This document shows positions 8,696-18,397 of a stretch of DNA of 64,000 bases, piece after piece; position 1 is the stretch's first letter, and the number at the start of each line of letters is the position of its first letter. The notes under the pieces were generated by a model, which ran no database searches, had not been told where the DNA came from, and saw only the letters and a program-made list of their open reading frames with translations. Source of the stretch: Pedobacter sp. Leaf170. Lineage in GTDB: Bacteria > Bacteroidota > Bacteroidia > Sphingobacteriales > Sphingobacteriaceae. The stretch covers positions 834,858 through 898,857 of the forward strand of contig NZ_CAKLBP010000001.1 of NCBI RefSeq assembly GCF_920984665.1, written 5' to 3'. A program made the position numbers and the translations under genes.

Positions 8696-9469
8696 TTGCT
8701 TTTATCTATCATAATACCCACTTACAATTCATCAAAAAAATTAAAATCCTGTATCGATAGCATTATTAATCAATCTATTACCGATTTTGAGATCTTAATA
8801 ATCGATGGTATATCAAATGACGACACTTTAGATATTGCAAGAAGTTATAATGATGAGCGAATTAAAATTATATCAGAACCTGACAGAGGAATTTATGATG
8901 CAATGAATAAAGGTATTGAAATAGCAAAAGGAAAGTGGTTATATTTCCTTGGAAGTGATGATGAATTGTATTGTGAAAAAGTTCTTGAGGAAATATTGAA
9001 GTTCGATTCTGAAATCATTGATATACTTTATGGTAATGTTTGCGTCCAATCACAAATTGTGGGTGAACTATATAATATTGATATTTTACTTTCAAAAAAT
9101 ATTTGTCATCAATCTATATTCTACAAGAACGAGGTTTTTAAAAAAATTGGGAAGTTTAAGGAAGTATATGTAGCAGCAGCAGATTGGCAACACAATATAA
9201 GATGGATGAAAAATAGGAGAATCAAATCTAAATACGTATCAGAAATTGTTGCAACTTACAATCCTTATGGATTTAGTTCTTATATCGATGATAAATTATT
9301 TCACCAATATAGAAATTGGAACCGTCTGGTCAGGGCACGAAAATCAATTTCTTTATTAGATAAATTAAGAGGCATTAAAATATATTTGATAGCAGCATTA
9401 AAAAATAAAAGAGCTACTAATCTATTAGATGTAATTTATGATATACCCAGTTTTTTATTTAATATATAG
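8696..9469 (+). CDS. GT2-family glycosyltransferase
   Basis: A 257-residue GT-A enzyme. It opens SIIIPTYNSSKKLKSCIDSI, the GT2 nucleotide-sugar binding strand. IIDGISNDDTLDIA supplies the first conserved Asp, and LGSDDELY (about residue 84 onward) is the DxD-like metal-binding site. The segment EPDRGIYDAMNKGIEIAKG is typical of the WcaA/PgaC-like subgroup that acts on lipid-linked acceptors. The start is TTG at 8696. There is no membrane helix, so it probably works at the cytoplasmic face. Acceptor and donor unknown. Confidence 0.9.
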   Translation: MLLSIIIPTYNSSKKLKSCIDSIINQSITDFEILIIDGISNDDTLDIARSYNDERIKIISEPDRGIYDAMNKGIEIAKGKWLYFLGSDDELYCEKVLEEILKFDSEIIDILYGNVCVQSQIVGELYNIDILLSKNICHQSIFYKNEVFKKIGKFKEVYVAAADWQHNIRWMKNRRIKSKYVSEIVATYNPYGFSSYIDDKLFHQYRNWNRLVRARKSISLLDKLRGIKIYLIAALKNKRATNLLDVIYDIPSFLFNI

Positions 9470-9481
9470 AATAAATTTCGA

Positions 9482-10342
9482 GTGAACTATTTTGACAAAA
9501 AAATATCAATAATAGTCCCTTGTTTCAACCATGAGGAATTTTTAGCAGAAACTTTAACATCAGTATTAAATCAAAGCTATAAACACTGGGAATGCATTAT
9601 TGTAAATGATGGCTCTATAGACCGGAGTGAGCACATTGCTTTAGAGTGGAGTAATAAAGATGATAGATTTATTTATTATACTCAATCTAATCAAGGTGTA
9701 TCGGTTGCAAGAAATAATGGGATAAAAAAATCTACTGGCTCTTATATTTTGCCACTTGATGCAGATGATGTTATTCACGAAAACTATTTAGAGGAAGCTA
9801 TTATCACATTTGAAAATAATCCAAACCTAAAATTAGTTTACTGCAATGGCAAAAAATTTGGCTTAGAGAATGAAAGTTTAAATCTGAATAAATATAATTA
9901 CAAAGATTTGTTGCTAGGTAATATGATTTTCTGTAGTGCAATGTTTAAAAAAACTGACTTTTATAATACAAGCGGTTATGATAATGATATGCACAATGGA
10001 TTAGAAGATTGGGAATTTTGGATTCGATTTTTAGACGAAGAATCAAAAGTTATTAAATTAGAGAAAGAATATTTCTTCTACAGAATTCGTGAGAACTCCA
10101 GAAACACTATTAAATCTGAACTTCATAGAAATGTTAACTGGCAAATTTTCTCAAAGAACATTGACATTTACAAATCTCACTTTATTGACCCAATAAGTCA
10201 AATACAACTCAGTCAAATATATAAAAATATGTATCAATTTTCTTTGGATTACAGATTGGGTAATTTCATTATTAATCCATTTAGAAAGATAAAAAATTGG
10301 CTTTTTAGTAAAAATGAGTTCAGAAAGAAAAACCCATATTAG
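9482..10342 (+). CDS. GT2-family glycosyltransferase
   Basis: A 286-residue GT-A glycosyltransferase with KISIIVPCFNHEEFLAETL at the start, VNDGSIDRSEHIA as the first acidic motif, and LDADDVIHENYLEEAI as the metal-binding DxD region. GLEDWEFWIRFL further on is the common ED-W acceptor-site motif. GTG at 9482 is the start, since the family pattern begins directly there. Its 3' end overlaps the following GT10 gene by 29 nt in another frame, a long overlap for this locus. Confidence 0.9.
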   Translation: MNYFDKKISIIVPCFNHEEFLAETLTSVLNQSYKHWECIIVNDGSIDRSEHIALEWSNKDDRFIYYTQSNQGVSVARNNGIKKSTGSYILPLDADDVIHENYLEEAIITFENNPNLKLVYCNGKKFGLENESLNLNKYNYKDLLLGNMIFCSAMFKKTDFYNTSGYDNDMHNGLEDWEFWIRFLDEESKVIKLEKEYFFYRIRENSRNTIKSELHRNVNWQIFSKNIDIYKSHFIDPISQIQLSQIYKNMYQFSLDYRLGNFIINPFRKIKNWLFSKNEFRKKNPY

Positions 10343-11249
10343 GATTAAATTCACTGATTTTTGGCCAGACTTTATACCGGAAAAATCCTTCTTTTATAAA
10401 AGATTAGCTCTCAAATACGAGATCGAATTAAGTGATAAACCAGAAATATTATTCTATTCTGTATATAGCACAAATCATCAAAAATATAATTGCACTAAAA
10501 TACTTTTCACTGGAGAAAATTTACGTCCTGATTTTAAAGATTGTGATTTTGCTTTCAGCTTTGATTATCCAATAACTGAAAGAAATTATCGGTTACCACT
10601 TTATGCGCTCTATAAAGATTCTGATACATTAGTTAAAAGAGAATTGAATTTTGAAGAAATATTAAATCAAAAAAAAAAATTCTGTTGCTTTATCGTTTCT
10701 AATCCAGATGGTCAATCAAGAAACGAATTTTATCAAGAACTTTCTAAAAGAAGGCATGTAGATTCTGCTGGCAAACTATACAATAATACAGGCTTTGAAT
10801 TAATTGATAAAATAAATTTCATTAAAGATTTCAAATTTGTTATTGCTTTTGAAAACTCATCGCATCCTGGCTACGTCACCGAAAAAATTTACGAACCCTT
10901 CATTTCTAACTGTATTCCAATTTATTGGGGTTCTGATTTAGTAACAAGAGATTTCAACCCAAAAAGATTCATTAATTGCCATAACTATAAAAGTTTTACT
11001 GAAGTAATAGATTATATAGAATATCTTGATAATAACGATGCAGCTTATCTTTCTATGCTTAAGGAACCGATCTTCAAGAATGATGAAGTAAATGAATTTG
11101 TTAATGAAGAATTTATTATGAAACAGTTGGATAAAATCGTCGATTTTGCACAGAATAAATCATTAATACAAAGATTAATTGAATTCAGAAGATTATTTAA
11201 ATATTATGTTACTGTCGTAGTTAGAGGGCTTAAACTTAGAAGATATTAA
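10314..11249 (+). CDS. GT10-family (alpha-1,3/4-fucosyltransferase-like) glycosyltransferase
   Basis: A 311-residue protein with the GT10 hallmarks: a middle region with FTGENLRPDFKDCDFAFSFD, and the highly conserved donor-site segment FVIAFENSSHPGYVTEKIYE (about residues 179-198) followed by PIYWGS. Known family members move fucose from GDP-fucose onto GlcNAc or Glc. No GDP-fucose synthesis gene is visible here, so the sugar must come from elsewhere or the donor differs. ATG 10314 lies inside the preceding GT2 gene. The C-terminus is rich in basic and aromatic residues (FRRLFKYYVTVVVRGLKLRRY), typical of membrane-surface attachment in bacterial GT10 enzymes. Confidence 0.9.
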   Translation: MSSERKTHIRIKFTDFWPDFIPEKSFFYKRLALKYEIELSDKPEILFYSVYSTNHQKYNCTKILFTGENLRPDFKDCDFAFSFDYPITERNYRLPLYALYKDSDTLVKRELNFEEILNQKKKFCCFIVSNPDGQSRNEFYQELSKRRHVDSAGKLYNNTGFELIDKINFIKDFKFVIAFENSSHPGYVTEKIYEPFISNCIPIYWGSDLVTRDFNPKRFINCHNYKSFTEVIDYIEYLDNNDAAYLSMLKEPIFKNDEVNEFVNEEFIMKQLDKIVDFAQNKSLIQRLIEFRRLFKYYVTVVVRGLKLRRY

Positions 11250-12196
11250 TGAGTAGCCCTTTAGTTTCTGTAATTATACCAAATTATAATCATGAAAAAT
11301 ATCTTAAAACGAGGATTGAATCTGTCTTAAATCAAACTTTTCAAGATTTTGAAATTATAATTTTAGATGACTGCTCTACAGATTTTAGTGTAGCAATCTT
11401 GGAAAAGTATACAACTCATAAAAAAATATCCTTTTTATTATATAATGAAAAAAATAGTGGTAACACATTTAAGCAGTGGATTAAAGGGCTTTCCCTTTGC
11501 AAAGGCGACTACATTTGGATAGCAGAAAGTGATGACTTTGCGTGTAAAAATTTCTTAAAGTACACAGTAAGGAAGCTTAATGCATCGGATAAAATTGGCT
11601 GTGTGTTTGCTGAATCTATTTGGATAGATGACAATAATGAGAAAATTGCCAATCCAAAGCACAAATTATCTAGTGTTGCCGATATGGAATCTTCAAATTT
11701 TATTATAAATTATATGCTTGACGGAAATTTCATATATAATGCAAGTGCTGCATTGTTCAGGAAAGCAGCTTATATACAAAATAAGGAAACTATAGATAAA
11801 AATATAATAAAATATAAAGCATGTGGTGACTGGTTATTTTGGGCATTAATTTTAGAAAACTATTCGATAGATTTAGTTTATTCAAGTCAAAATTATTTTA
11901 GAAGGATAGAAAGCTCAGTATCTGCAAAAAGTATAAATAGCATAGAAACCAGTTTCGAAACAATTAATGTTATAGCTTTTATAAAAAAATACTATAAAAT
12001 AAATCTTGGATCAAAACACATAAAGGCAATAGCCGATAAAATTATAACTGTATACACAGCTGGAAGATTCAATATTAAGGATCATTTCTTTATATACCTG
12101 TCTGCCACCAAAATTCATCCATCATTGCCTTTTTTAATAGGCTTCAAAGAATTTAAACGTAAACTATCAAGAATACCGAATCCTTTTAAAGTTTAA
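11249..12196 (+). CDS. GT2-family glycosyltransferase
   Basis: A 315-residue GT-A enzyme. The N-terminus SPLVSVIIPNYNHEKYLKTR, the ILDDCSTDFSV motif and WIAESDDFACKNFL (about residues 92-105) are the GT2 signatures. CGDWLFWALIL further on is the acceptor-site (E/G)DW motif. ATG 11249 shares its A with the stop of the GT10 gene, so translation is probably coupled. The C-terminal 80 residues are hydrophobic and basic but show no clear transmembrane helix. Specificity unknown. Confidence 0.9.
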   Translation: MSSPLVSVIIPNYNHEKYLKTRIESVLNQTFQDFEIIILDDCSTDFSVAILEKYTTHKKISFLLYNEKNSGNTFKQWIKGLSLCKGDYIWIAESDDFACKNFLKYTVRKLNASDKIGCVFAESIWIDDNNEKIANPKHKLSSVADMESSNFIINYMLDGNFIYNASAALFRKAAYIQNKETIDKNIIKYKACGDWLFWALILENYSIDLVYSSQNYFRRIESSVSAKSINSIETSFETINVIAFIKKYYKINLGSKHIKAIADKIITVYTAGRFNIKDHFFIYLSATKIHPSLPFLIGFKEFKRKLSRIPNPFKV

Positions 12197-12201
12197 TTAT
12201 C

Positions 12202-13122
12202 TTGCCAGATATTTCTATAATCATTTGTTGCTACAATAGCGCAGAGCGTTTGCCTAAAACTATCGAGCATATTTCCAAAATTGAAAATATCGAATCTCAG
12301 ATAGAAATAATCATCGTTGATAATTGTTCCACAGATGCAACATCCAAAGTGGCTGAACTTGAACTTAATCGATATTCAAAAAATATAGATTATCATATCG
12401 TTCATGAATCAAGACCAGGATTGTATAATGCCAGGAAACGAGGGTGTCAAGTCGCAAATTACGACTGGTTATTATTTTGTGATGATGATAACTGGCTTGA
12501 ACGCGATTATATCATTAATTTCTTAAAAAACCTAAATGAATATCCGCATCTAGAAATTTTTGGTTGCGGAATATCTAATCCTGTCTTTGAAAAACAACCT
12601 CAAAAATGGTTCTATAAATATCAATATTTATGTGCAATTTTTAATATCGAAGAAAGAAAAAAAAATGTAATGATATCAAATTCTATGGAAGTTGAAAGTT
12701 TTGTTTGTGGGGCCGGTATGTATGTAAGAAAAGAGTTCATTAACGCTTATTTTAGTGATTATAGGTTTAAATTAGTAGATAGAATTGGTGAAGCTCTATC
12801 ATCGGGAGGAGACACAGATTTAGTTTGGTTTGCTCTTAGCAACAACTTGCATGTTGGGCAGTTTTCAAACTTAAAGTTGCAACACTACATAACAGCAAAT
12901 AGAATAACAAAAAAATATATAATAAGGCTTTATATGGGTATAAGTTTTTCATTTGCGCTTTTAGATTACAAATACAAGTCTACAACTAAAAAGCCAAGGG
13001 TATTCGAGTTCTTTTATCATTATGTTAATAACTTACTCCACTTCAATTTTTTAATATCAAGATTGATATATGCAGAATTTATTGGAAGGTATAAAGCGTA
13101 TCGTTACATACAAACAATTTGA
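12202..13122 (+). CDS. GT2-family glycosyltransferase
   Basis: A 306-residue GT-A enzyme starting at TTG 12202, with DISIIICCYNSAERLPKT, VDNCSTDATSKVAE and FCDDDNWLERDYI (about residues 92-104) as the nucleotide-sugar and metal-binding motifs. SRPGLYNARKRG is the conserved loop before the DxD. SSGGDTDLVWFAL is the acceptor-side motif common in the O-antigen subgroup. Its TGA overlaps the ATG of the next GT4 gene. Sugar unknown. Confidence 0.9.
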   Translation: MPDISIIICCYNSAERLPKTIEHISKIENIESQIEIIIVDNCSTDATSKVAELELNRYSKNIDYHIVHESRPGLYNARKRGCQVANYDWLLFCDDDNWLERDYIINFLKNLNEYPHLEIFGCGISNPVFEKQPQKWFYKYQYLCAIFNIEERKKNVMISNSMEVESFVCGAGMYVRKEFINAYFSDYRFKLVDRIGEALSSGGDTDLVWFALSNNLHVGQFSNLKLQHYITANRITKKYIIRLYMGISFSFALLDYKYKSTTKKPRVFEFFYHYVNNLLHFNFLISRLIYAEFIGRYKAYRYIQTI

Positions 13123-14330
13123 TGCAAGTACTGCACATCATTTCCAACAAAGACAATAGCGGAGGTACTATTGCGGCATTGAATTTACATGGCGCTTTAC
13201 AGCAAAAAGGAATTAATAGCGCTGTTTTATCAAGCGCTGAATTGGAGGGTTTTCTGGAAGGTAATGGTTATAGAAGATTTGGCGGTATAGTTGGCAGAAT
13301 TCAACAAGGGTTGTTAAAGCTTGAGAACCTATTTGCTAAACCAGGATGGATAAATCCTATAGATAAATTCGTTTCGCCCAATATACTCGACAATTATTCG
13401 GGCATAGTTCATATCCATGTAACACATGTTGCGCAAATCTCTTTCGATTTAATAAGTAAATTGGCAAAAGGCAATAAAGTTTTCTGGACCCTGCACGATT
13501 TATGGCCTTTAACTGCAAAATGCATCCACCCGATTGATTGTGATAGGTACATTAGCAATTGCCATCATTGCCCGAAATTACAAGAATATCCAAAACTAAA
13601 TTGGGATAACACTCCATACCTTCATCAGCAAAAAAGAAACTTCATCAAACAACATAAAATTCATTTTGTATCTCCATCTAAATGGATAAAAAGCGAAAAT
13701 GAAGCCTATATTAACACTCTTGATGGAAGAATTTCAACCATACCTCACGCCGTAAATTCTAACTTTAGTAAAGCACTTATTGGTAAAGAAAATATCCGAA
13801 AAGAATATAATATCCCTGTAGATGGAGATGTAATTCTATTTCCGCAAGGGCGATGGGAAGACGAAAAAAAAGGGGCAAGCTGGTTCGAAGCAATAAAAAC
13901 CAGATTAGCAGAATGCTACAATTCAGAGCGCAAAATCTATCTTACAAAACTCACCGGGGATGTTGTAAGATTTAATAAATTAAATAGTTGGTTAACAGAA
14001 ATGCATTTGCCAGCAACTTCAGATAAGGAAATTATGGCAGCCTATTACCAACTGAGTGATTGTAGTATTTCTTTAAGCGAAATTGAAACGTTTGGTTTAT
14101 GCGTAGCAGAAAGTTTGGCTTGCGGCGTACCTGTGTTGGCCCGTTCGGCCAAAGGCGTAAATGAGCTCTTAGTTAATGATGTTATTGCTTACACGAAAGA
14201 TGAATTAGCAGATTATATTTTAGAGCAAAAATGGCAGAAATTTAATTACGAGCCATTATTTTCGAGAGTTGGCAACGATATGAATATAAATAATTGGGCG
14301 AAGGCACATATTGCTTTATATGCTTCCTAA
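13122..14330 (+). CDS. GT4-family glycosyltransferase (WcaC-like)
   Basis: A 402-residue GT-B enzyme. It has the glycine-rich SGGTIAALNLH loop near the N-terminus, then TLHDLWPLTAKCIHPIDCDR (about 122-141) and CHHCPKL, the cysteine-containing stretch that marks the WcaC-like colanic-acid subgroup. SDCSISLSEIETFGLCVAESLACG carries the E-x7-E donor motif (about 325-348). ATG 13122 is preferred over the TTG one codon before. Its end overlaps the next acyltransferase by 11 nt. Donor and acceptor unknown. Confidence 0.9.
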   Translation: MQVLHIISNKDNSGGTIAALNLHGALQQKGINSAVLSSAELEGFLEGNGYRRFGGIVGRIQQGLLKLENLFAKPGWINPIDKFVSPNILDNYSGIVHIHVTHVAQISFDLISKLAKGNKVFWTLHDLWPLTAKCIHPIDCDRYISNCHHCPKLQEYPKLNWDNTPYLHQQKRNFIKQHKIHFVSPSKWIKSENEAYINTLDGRISTIPHAVNSNFSKALIGKENIRKEYNIPVDGDVILFPQGRWEDEKKGASWFEAIKTRLAECYNSERKIYLTKLTGDVVRFNKLNSWLTEMHLPATSDKEIMAAYYQLSDCSISLSEIETFGLCVAESLACGVPVLARSAKGVNELLVNDVIAYTKDELADYILEQKWQKFNYEPLFSRVGNDMNINNWAKAHIALYAS

Positions 14331-15363
14331 ATCATTCGAAGAAAGCTACAATTCCAAAGATAATGCTATTGGTTTTATCCGTTTAATTTTAGCCGTCTTC
14401 GTAATCGTACAGCACAGTTATGTGCTTGTAGGTAGTGTAGACCCACTCAGCCGAATTGGCTCAATTAGTTTTGGTGCTTTGGGTGTGAATGGATTTTTTA
14501 TTTTGAGTGGATTCTTAATTACTTCGAGCTGGTTAAATAGTACGAGCATCACAAATTATGTGTGGCGCAGGATACTTAGAATTTTCCCTGCTTTCTTAGT
14601 TTGTTTACTGGTTACAGCTTTCATTATAACGCCATTAATTATCATTCTGAAAGGACAAAGTTTAAGTCAAAATATTTTAAGCCAAATGCTTGGATATATT
14701 TTTAGAAACGCGTTGCTGATTATCAATCAACCAGATATTGCAAATCTCACAGCTCAATTAAGAGAAAAATCGTTGAATGGTTCATTATGGACTTTATCCT
14801 GGGAGTTTCTTTTTTATATTCTATTAGCTATTGGTGGTATATTTGGAATACTAAGTAAAAGGAAATGGGTATTAATAATTTTTACACTATCTTATATTGC
14901 CTGCTATTGGATAGACGAATGTAAATGCACATTCTTTTTAAAGTTTTACACCAATGCAAATGTGGCTATTTTACCTTATTACTTTTTAGTCGGTTCAATT
15001 GGATTTCTTTTCAAAAAACACATTCCAGATTCGAAAATATTATTTGCTATGTGCACTGCATTGTGGCTACTGGATTTGAAGTATAATCCGCATTATCCAC
15101 TACATCCGTTCTTTTTACTCTATATTTTACTTTGGCTAACTACACACCTACCAATAAAATCGCTTGAGCGGTTTGGCGATGTTTCGTACGGATTGTATAT
15201 CTACCACTTCGTGGTTATTCAAACGATTTTAATAAGCTTTAGCCATGAGTTCAAACCTATAATATTATTTTTGATTACTTTGCCAATAGCCTTTGGTTTA
15301 GCATATTTAAGCTGGAACTTAATAGAAAAAAGATGCATGAATTTCAAAAGATTAGTCAAATGA
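14320..15363 (+). CDS. Acyltransferase-3 family membrane O-acyltransferase
   Basis: A 347-residue polytopic membrane protein of about ten helices. AIGFIRLILAVFVIVQHSYV is the family opening with its conserved R and H. GVNGFFILSGFLIT, RRILRIFPAFLVC and GSLWTLSWEFLFYILLA (the S-x-x-W-E-F/Q motif) follow. It probably O-acetylates a sugar of the surface glycan at the membrane. ATG at 14320 is chosen; an earlier TTG at 14311 is possible. The stop at 15361-15363 overlaps the next gene's ATG. This is the second such enzyme in the locus, so the glycan probably carries more than one acyl group. Confidence 0.9.
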   Translation: MLPKSFEESYNSKDNAIGFIRLILAVFVIVQHSYVLVGSVDPLSRIGSISFGALGVNGFFILSGFLITSSWLNSTSITNYVWRRILRIFPAFLVCLLVTAFIITPLIIILKGQSLSQNILSQMLGYIFRNALLIINQPDIANLTAQLREKSLNGSLWTLSWEFLFYILLAIGGIFGILSKRKWVLIIFTLSYIACYWIDECKCTFFLKFYTNANVAILPYYFLVGSIGFLFKKHIPDSKILFAMCTALWLLDLKYNPHYPLHPFFLLYILLWLTTHLPIKSLERFGDVSYGLYIYHFVVIQTILISFSHEFKPIILFLITLPIAFGLAYLSWNLIEKRCMNFKRLVK

Positions 15364-17483
15364 AGGATAAGAAGTGGCTGATTATAGGTGGTGGTGCAGT
15401 AGTGCAAGCGTACTATCTTAAAGCATTTGAACATCTTGGCTTGCTTAATTCGATAACCATTATTGAGCCAAACCCTGAAACTTTCAAAATACTTGAGGAA
15501 AAAAAATTAAATGTTATACAATTTGGTTTTGAAGCATTTTTAGCAGAGACAAAAGTGAATTATGATTACGCAATTATCACTTTGCCAAATCATCTTCATG
15601 AAACAGCGATAGCATTATGTGTTGCTAAAAACATTTCAGTTTTATGTGAGAAGCCACTCGTACTGACTACCGCAGCATGCGACAAAATAATTGAGCTTGA
15701 GGCTGAAACAAACGGAAATGTCTACACTGGCATGGTCCGTCGGTATATGCCATCATATCTTGCCCTTAATGAGAGCTTAAATCTTTTGGGTAGAATAAAA
15801 CAAGTTAATATTGAAGATGGTAATTCTTATGCCTGGGTTGCCGATAGTTATGCGGTTTTCGATCCAAAAAACGGTGGCGTATTAGCCGATATGGGCGTAC
15901 ATTATCTGGATTTAATCTATCACCTTTTTGGAGTGCTCCAACCCGTTAAATACGATGATGATTGTGAAGGCGGAGTTGAAGCAAACGTTGATTATATTTT
16001 AAAAAATGAAGCGGAGATAGAGATTTCTCTAAAACTTTCGAGAACTGAAAAGCTTAAAAATACTTTTGAAATTATCGGTGCAAACGGAAAACTTTGGATG
16101 GAGAAAGATAATTTCAAAAGTTGTTTTTTTTCTTCAGCTGATGACATTGTGCATGTAATAAGTGTAAATAATGCGTTTAGTGATTCATCATTACAATATA
16201 TATTTGAAGCCTGTTTTGTTGAGCAGCTGATAAAGTTTGCAACCAATGATAAATCTCTTGTAAAAGTTGCAGATGCCAAAGCGGGGATTATGCTTATTGA
16301 ATGGGCATATAAAAATAGAAAAACGGCTTCAGTAAATACAATTGAAGATAGTTATTTAATTACCGGAGGTACCGGATTTATTGGAACCGCATTAACTGAA
16401 CGTTTATGGAGTAAAGGCATCCAAAACATAACTGTACCCGTTAGAGGGTACAAAAACTGCGCAGCAATCGCCCGATTCAATATTGATTTACCAAAAGTTA
16501 ATCTTTTAAATTATGGAACGGTACTCAACATTGTTAAAGGGAAGAAATTTATTGTCCATTTAGCTTACGCCACAGATGGTAAAAACGCTTACAATATTAA
16601 TGTTGAAGCTACAAAAAACGTAGTAAAAGCCGCATGCGAACAAGGTGCGGAGGCCGTTGTTGTACTGAGTACAATGAATGTTTATGGTTTTCCTGATGGT
16701 TTTGTAGATGAAAATTCTAATGGAAAACCTGCCGGTGGAGATTACGGTAAATCAAAAAAAATAATGCAAGATTGGTGTTTGCAATTTGCCAGAACTCAAA
16801 AAAAGACCAGAATTATTGTTTTAAATCCAACATGTGTTTATGGGCCAAATGGCAAAACATACACTACGCTACCATTAACACTTGCCAATTCAAATCGTTT
16901 TTGCTGGATTGATAACGGCATTGGAAAAGCAAACATTGTTTACATTGATAATTTGTTGGATGCCATCGAAAAATCTTTGAGCGTAAAAAGTGCACATGGT
17001 TTAAATTTTATTATTAATGATGATACAATAACCTGGAGAAATTTTCTTCGTCCGTTATTATTAGATAAGGCTGAACAGATAGAAAATCTGGATACAAAAA
17101 GTTTACTTTCACAAACTTTTAAAGAGAAAACAAACCTTAAAAAGATTGCCCGCTATTTAGTGGCTAATTATGAATTTGTTTCTTTAATAAATCAACATCC
17201 CATTTTAGGAAGTTTGAAAAAAGTGATTTTCAAAAGCATCCCTAAATTTAGAAACAAGTTGGACGGTGAACGTGAAATTGAATGGCATGATAACGGAATT
17301 GAAAATCTGAGAAAAGATACTAAGAAACCTTTCAACCCTCCTATCTGGTTAAATGAACTTTTTGGCAATACGAAAAGTGAATTCTCTTCTAAAAAGGCTA
17401 AAGAAATTTTAGGTTGGGAGCCTGTAATACCCACTGAAGAAGCATTAAAAATAACTCAAGATTGGCTAGCTCAGCGAAATTAG
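15360..17483 (+). CDS. Gfo/Idh/MocA oxidoreductase - SDR epimerase/dehydratase fusion
   Basis: A 707-residue two-domain protein. Residues 1 to about 325 form a Gfo/Idh/MocA-type NAD(P) oxidoreductase: LIIGGGAVVQAYY Rossmann loop, CEKPLVLTTAAC with the catalytic EKP, and GGVLADMGVHYLDLIYHLFG in the C-terminal sheet domain. From about residue 330 a second Rossmann domain starts (ITGGTGFIGTALTERL), with LSTMNVYG and YGKSK (about 462) as the SDR catalytic S/T and Y-x-x-x-K. The two are normally separate enzymes of nucleotide-sugar modification, so this fusion could channel a keto-sugar intermediate. ATG 15360 overlaps the upstream stop by 4 nt; an ATG at 15333 is less likely. Confidence 0.88.
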   Translation: MKDKKWLIIGGGAVVQAYYLKAFEHLGLLNSITIIEPNPETFKILEEKKLNVIQFGFEAFLAETKVNYDYAIITLPNHLHETAIALCVAKNISVLCEKPLVLTTAACDKIIELEAETNGNVYTGMVRRYMPSYLALNESLNLLGRIKQVNIEDGNSYAWVADSYAVFDPKNGGVLADMGVHYLDLIYHLFGVLQPVKYDDDCEGGVEANVDYILKNEAEIEISLKLSRTEKLKNTFEIIGANGKLWMEKDNFKSCFFSSADDIVHVISVNNAFSDSSLQYIFEACFVEQLIKFATNDKSLVKVADAKAGIMLIEWAYKNRKTASVNTIEDSYLITGGTGFIGTALTERLWSKGIQNITVPVRGYKNCAAIARFNIDLPKVNLLNYGTVLNIVKGKKFIVHLAYATDGKNAYNINVEATKNVVKAACEQGAEAVVVLSTMNVYGFPDGFVDENSNGKPAGGDYGKSKKIMQDWCLQFARTQKKTRIIVLNPTCVYGPNGKTYTTLPLTLANSNRFCWIDNGIGKANIVYIDNLLDAIEKSLSVKSAHGLNFIINDDTITWRNFLRPLLLDKAEQIENLDTKSLLSQTFKEKTNLKKIARYLVANYEFVSLINQHPILGSLKKVIFKSIPKFRNKLDGEREIEWHDNGIENLRKDTKKPFNPPIWLNELFGNTKSEFSSKKAKEILGWEPVIPTEEALKITQDWLAQRN

Positions 17484-18397
17484 TTTCCGTAATTATTCCC
17501 GCGTATAATGCTGAGCAAACAATTGTTGAGACTTTAAATTCTGTTTATGCTCAAACCTACAAGAATTTAGAAGTTATAGTTGTTAACGATGGTTCTACAG
17601 ACAACACTTTAAGTATTCTAGAAAAATATTCTAATCCTGTAAAAATACTATCTACAGAAAATAAAGGTGTTAGCCATGCCCGCAGCTTCGGTTTTAAACA
17701 TGCAAAAGGAGATTATATTCAATATTTAGATGCTGATGATCTACTAAAACCAAAAAAAATTGAGCTGCAATTAGAAGCTTTAATTACACATAATGCTGAT
17801 GTAGCTTACGGTGATTGGCAAAAATTCAGAGCTGAAAATAATGAAACAATTATCTCTGAAACCATCAAACGCGAAATTGAAGGAGACTTAGAAATCGCAC
17901 TTTTTACTTATTTCTGGTGCCCTCCTGCTGCAATATTGTATTCCAAAAGCATTTGCGAACAGTTAAAATGGAACGAAAATTTACCTGTGATACAAGATGC
18001 AAGATATTTTTTAGATGCAGCAATTGCAACAGGAAAATTTGTTTATACAAATGGAAATATGGCTCAATATAGAACCGGTCAGGCAAATTCATTATCAAAA
18101 AAAAACGATTTGAGTTTTGTACGGGATTTGTATGAAAACACTAAAGCTGTTTATGCAGTATGGAAAGTTGATATTAGTATTGATAAAAAAAGGGCAATTA
18201 TAAAATCTTTAAGGCATTGCATTAACCGGCTGAGTGTTTTGGATAAAGGTTTAGCAAAAGAAGCCATTGAATTTCTGCTTCAAATTGAACCGGATTATTT
18301 ACCGCCTGAAAAAGGAATGTTGCGCATACTATCAAAGATTATTGGCTACAAAAGCGCAGAAAAAGTGGCTGGAATTAAAAGAGCGATTAATTCATGA
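17462..18397 (+). CDS. GT2-family glycosyltransferase
   Basis: A 311-residue GT-A enzyme with LVSVIIPAYNAEQTIVETLN, VNDGSTDNTLSILE and QYLDADDLLKPKKIELQ (about residues 87-103), the canonical GT2 motif set. VIQDARYFLDAAI takes the place of the acceptor-side motif. The TTG start at 17462 lies 22 nt inside the end of the fusion gene, and the family pattern starts soon after it. The stop overlaps the next ATG by 4 nt. Specificity unknown. Confidence 0.9.
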   Translation: MASSAKLVSVIIPAYNAEQTIVETLNSVYAQTYKNLEVIVVNDGSTDNTLSILEKYSNPVKILSTENKGVSHARSFGFKHAKGDYIQYLDADDLLKPKKIELQLEALITHNADVAYGDWQKFRAENNETIISETIKREIEGDLEIALFTYFWCPPAAILYSKSICEQLKWNENLPVIQDARYFLDAAIATGKFVYTNGNMAQYRTGQANSLSKKNDLSFVRDLYENTKAVYAVWKVDISIDKKRAIIKSLRHCINRLSVLDKGLAKEAIEFLLQIEPDYLPPEKGMLRILSKIIGYKSAEKVAGIKRAINS

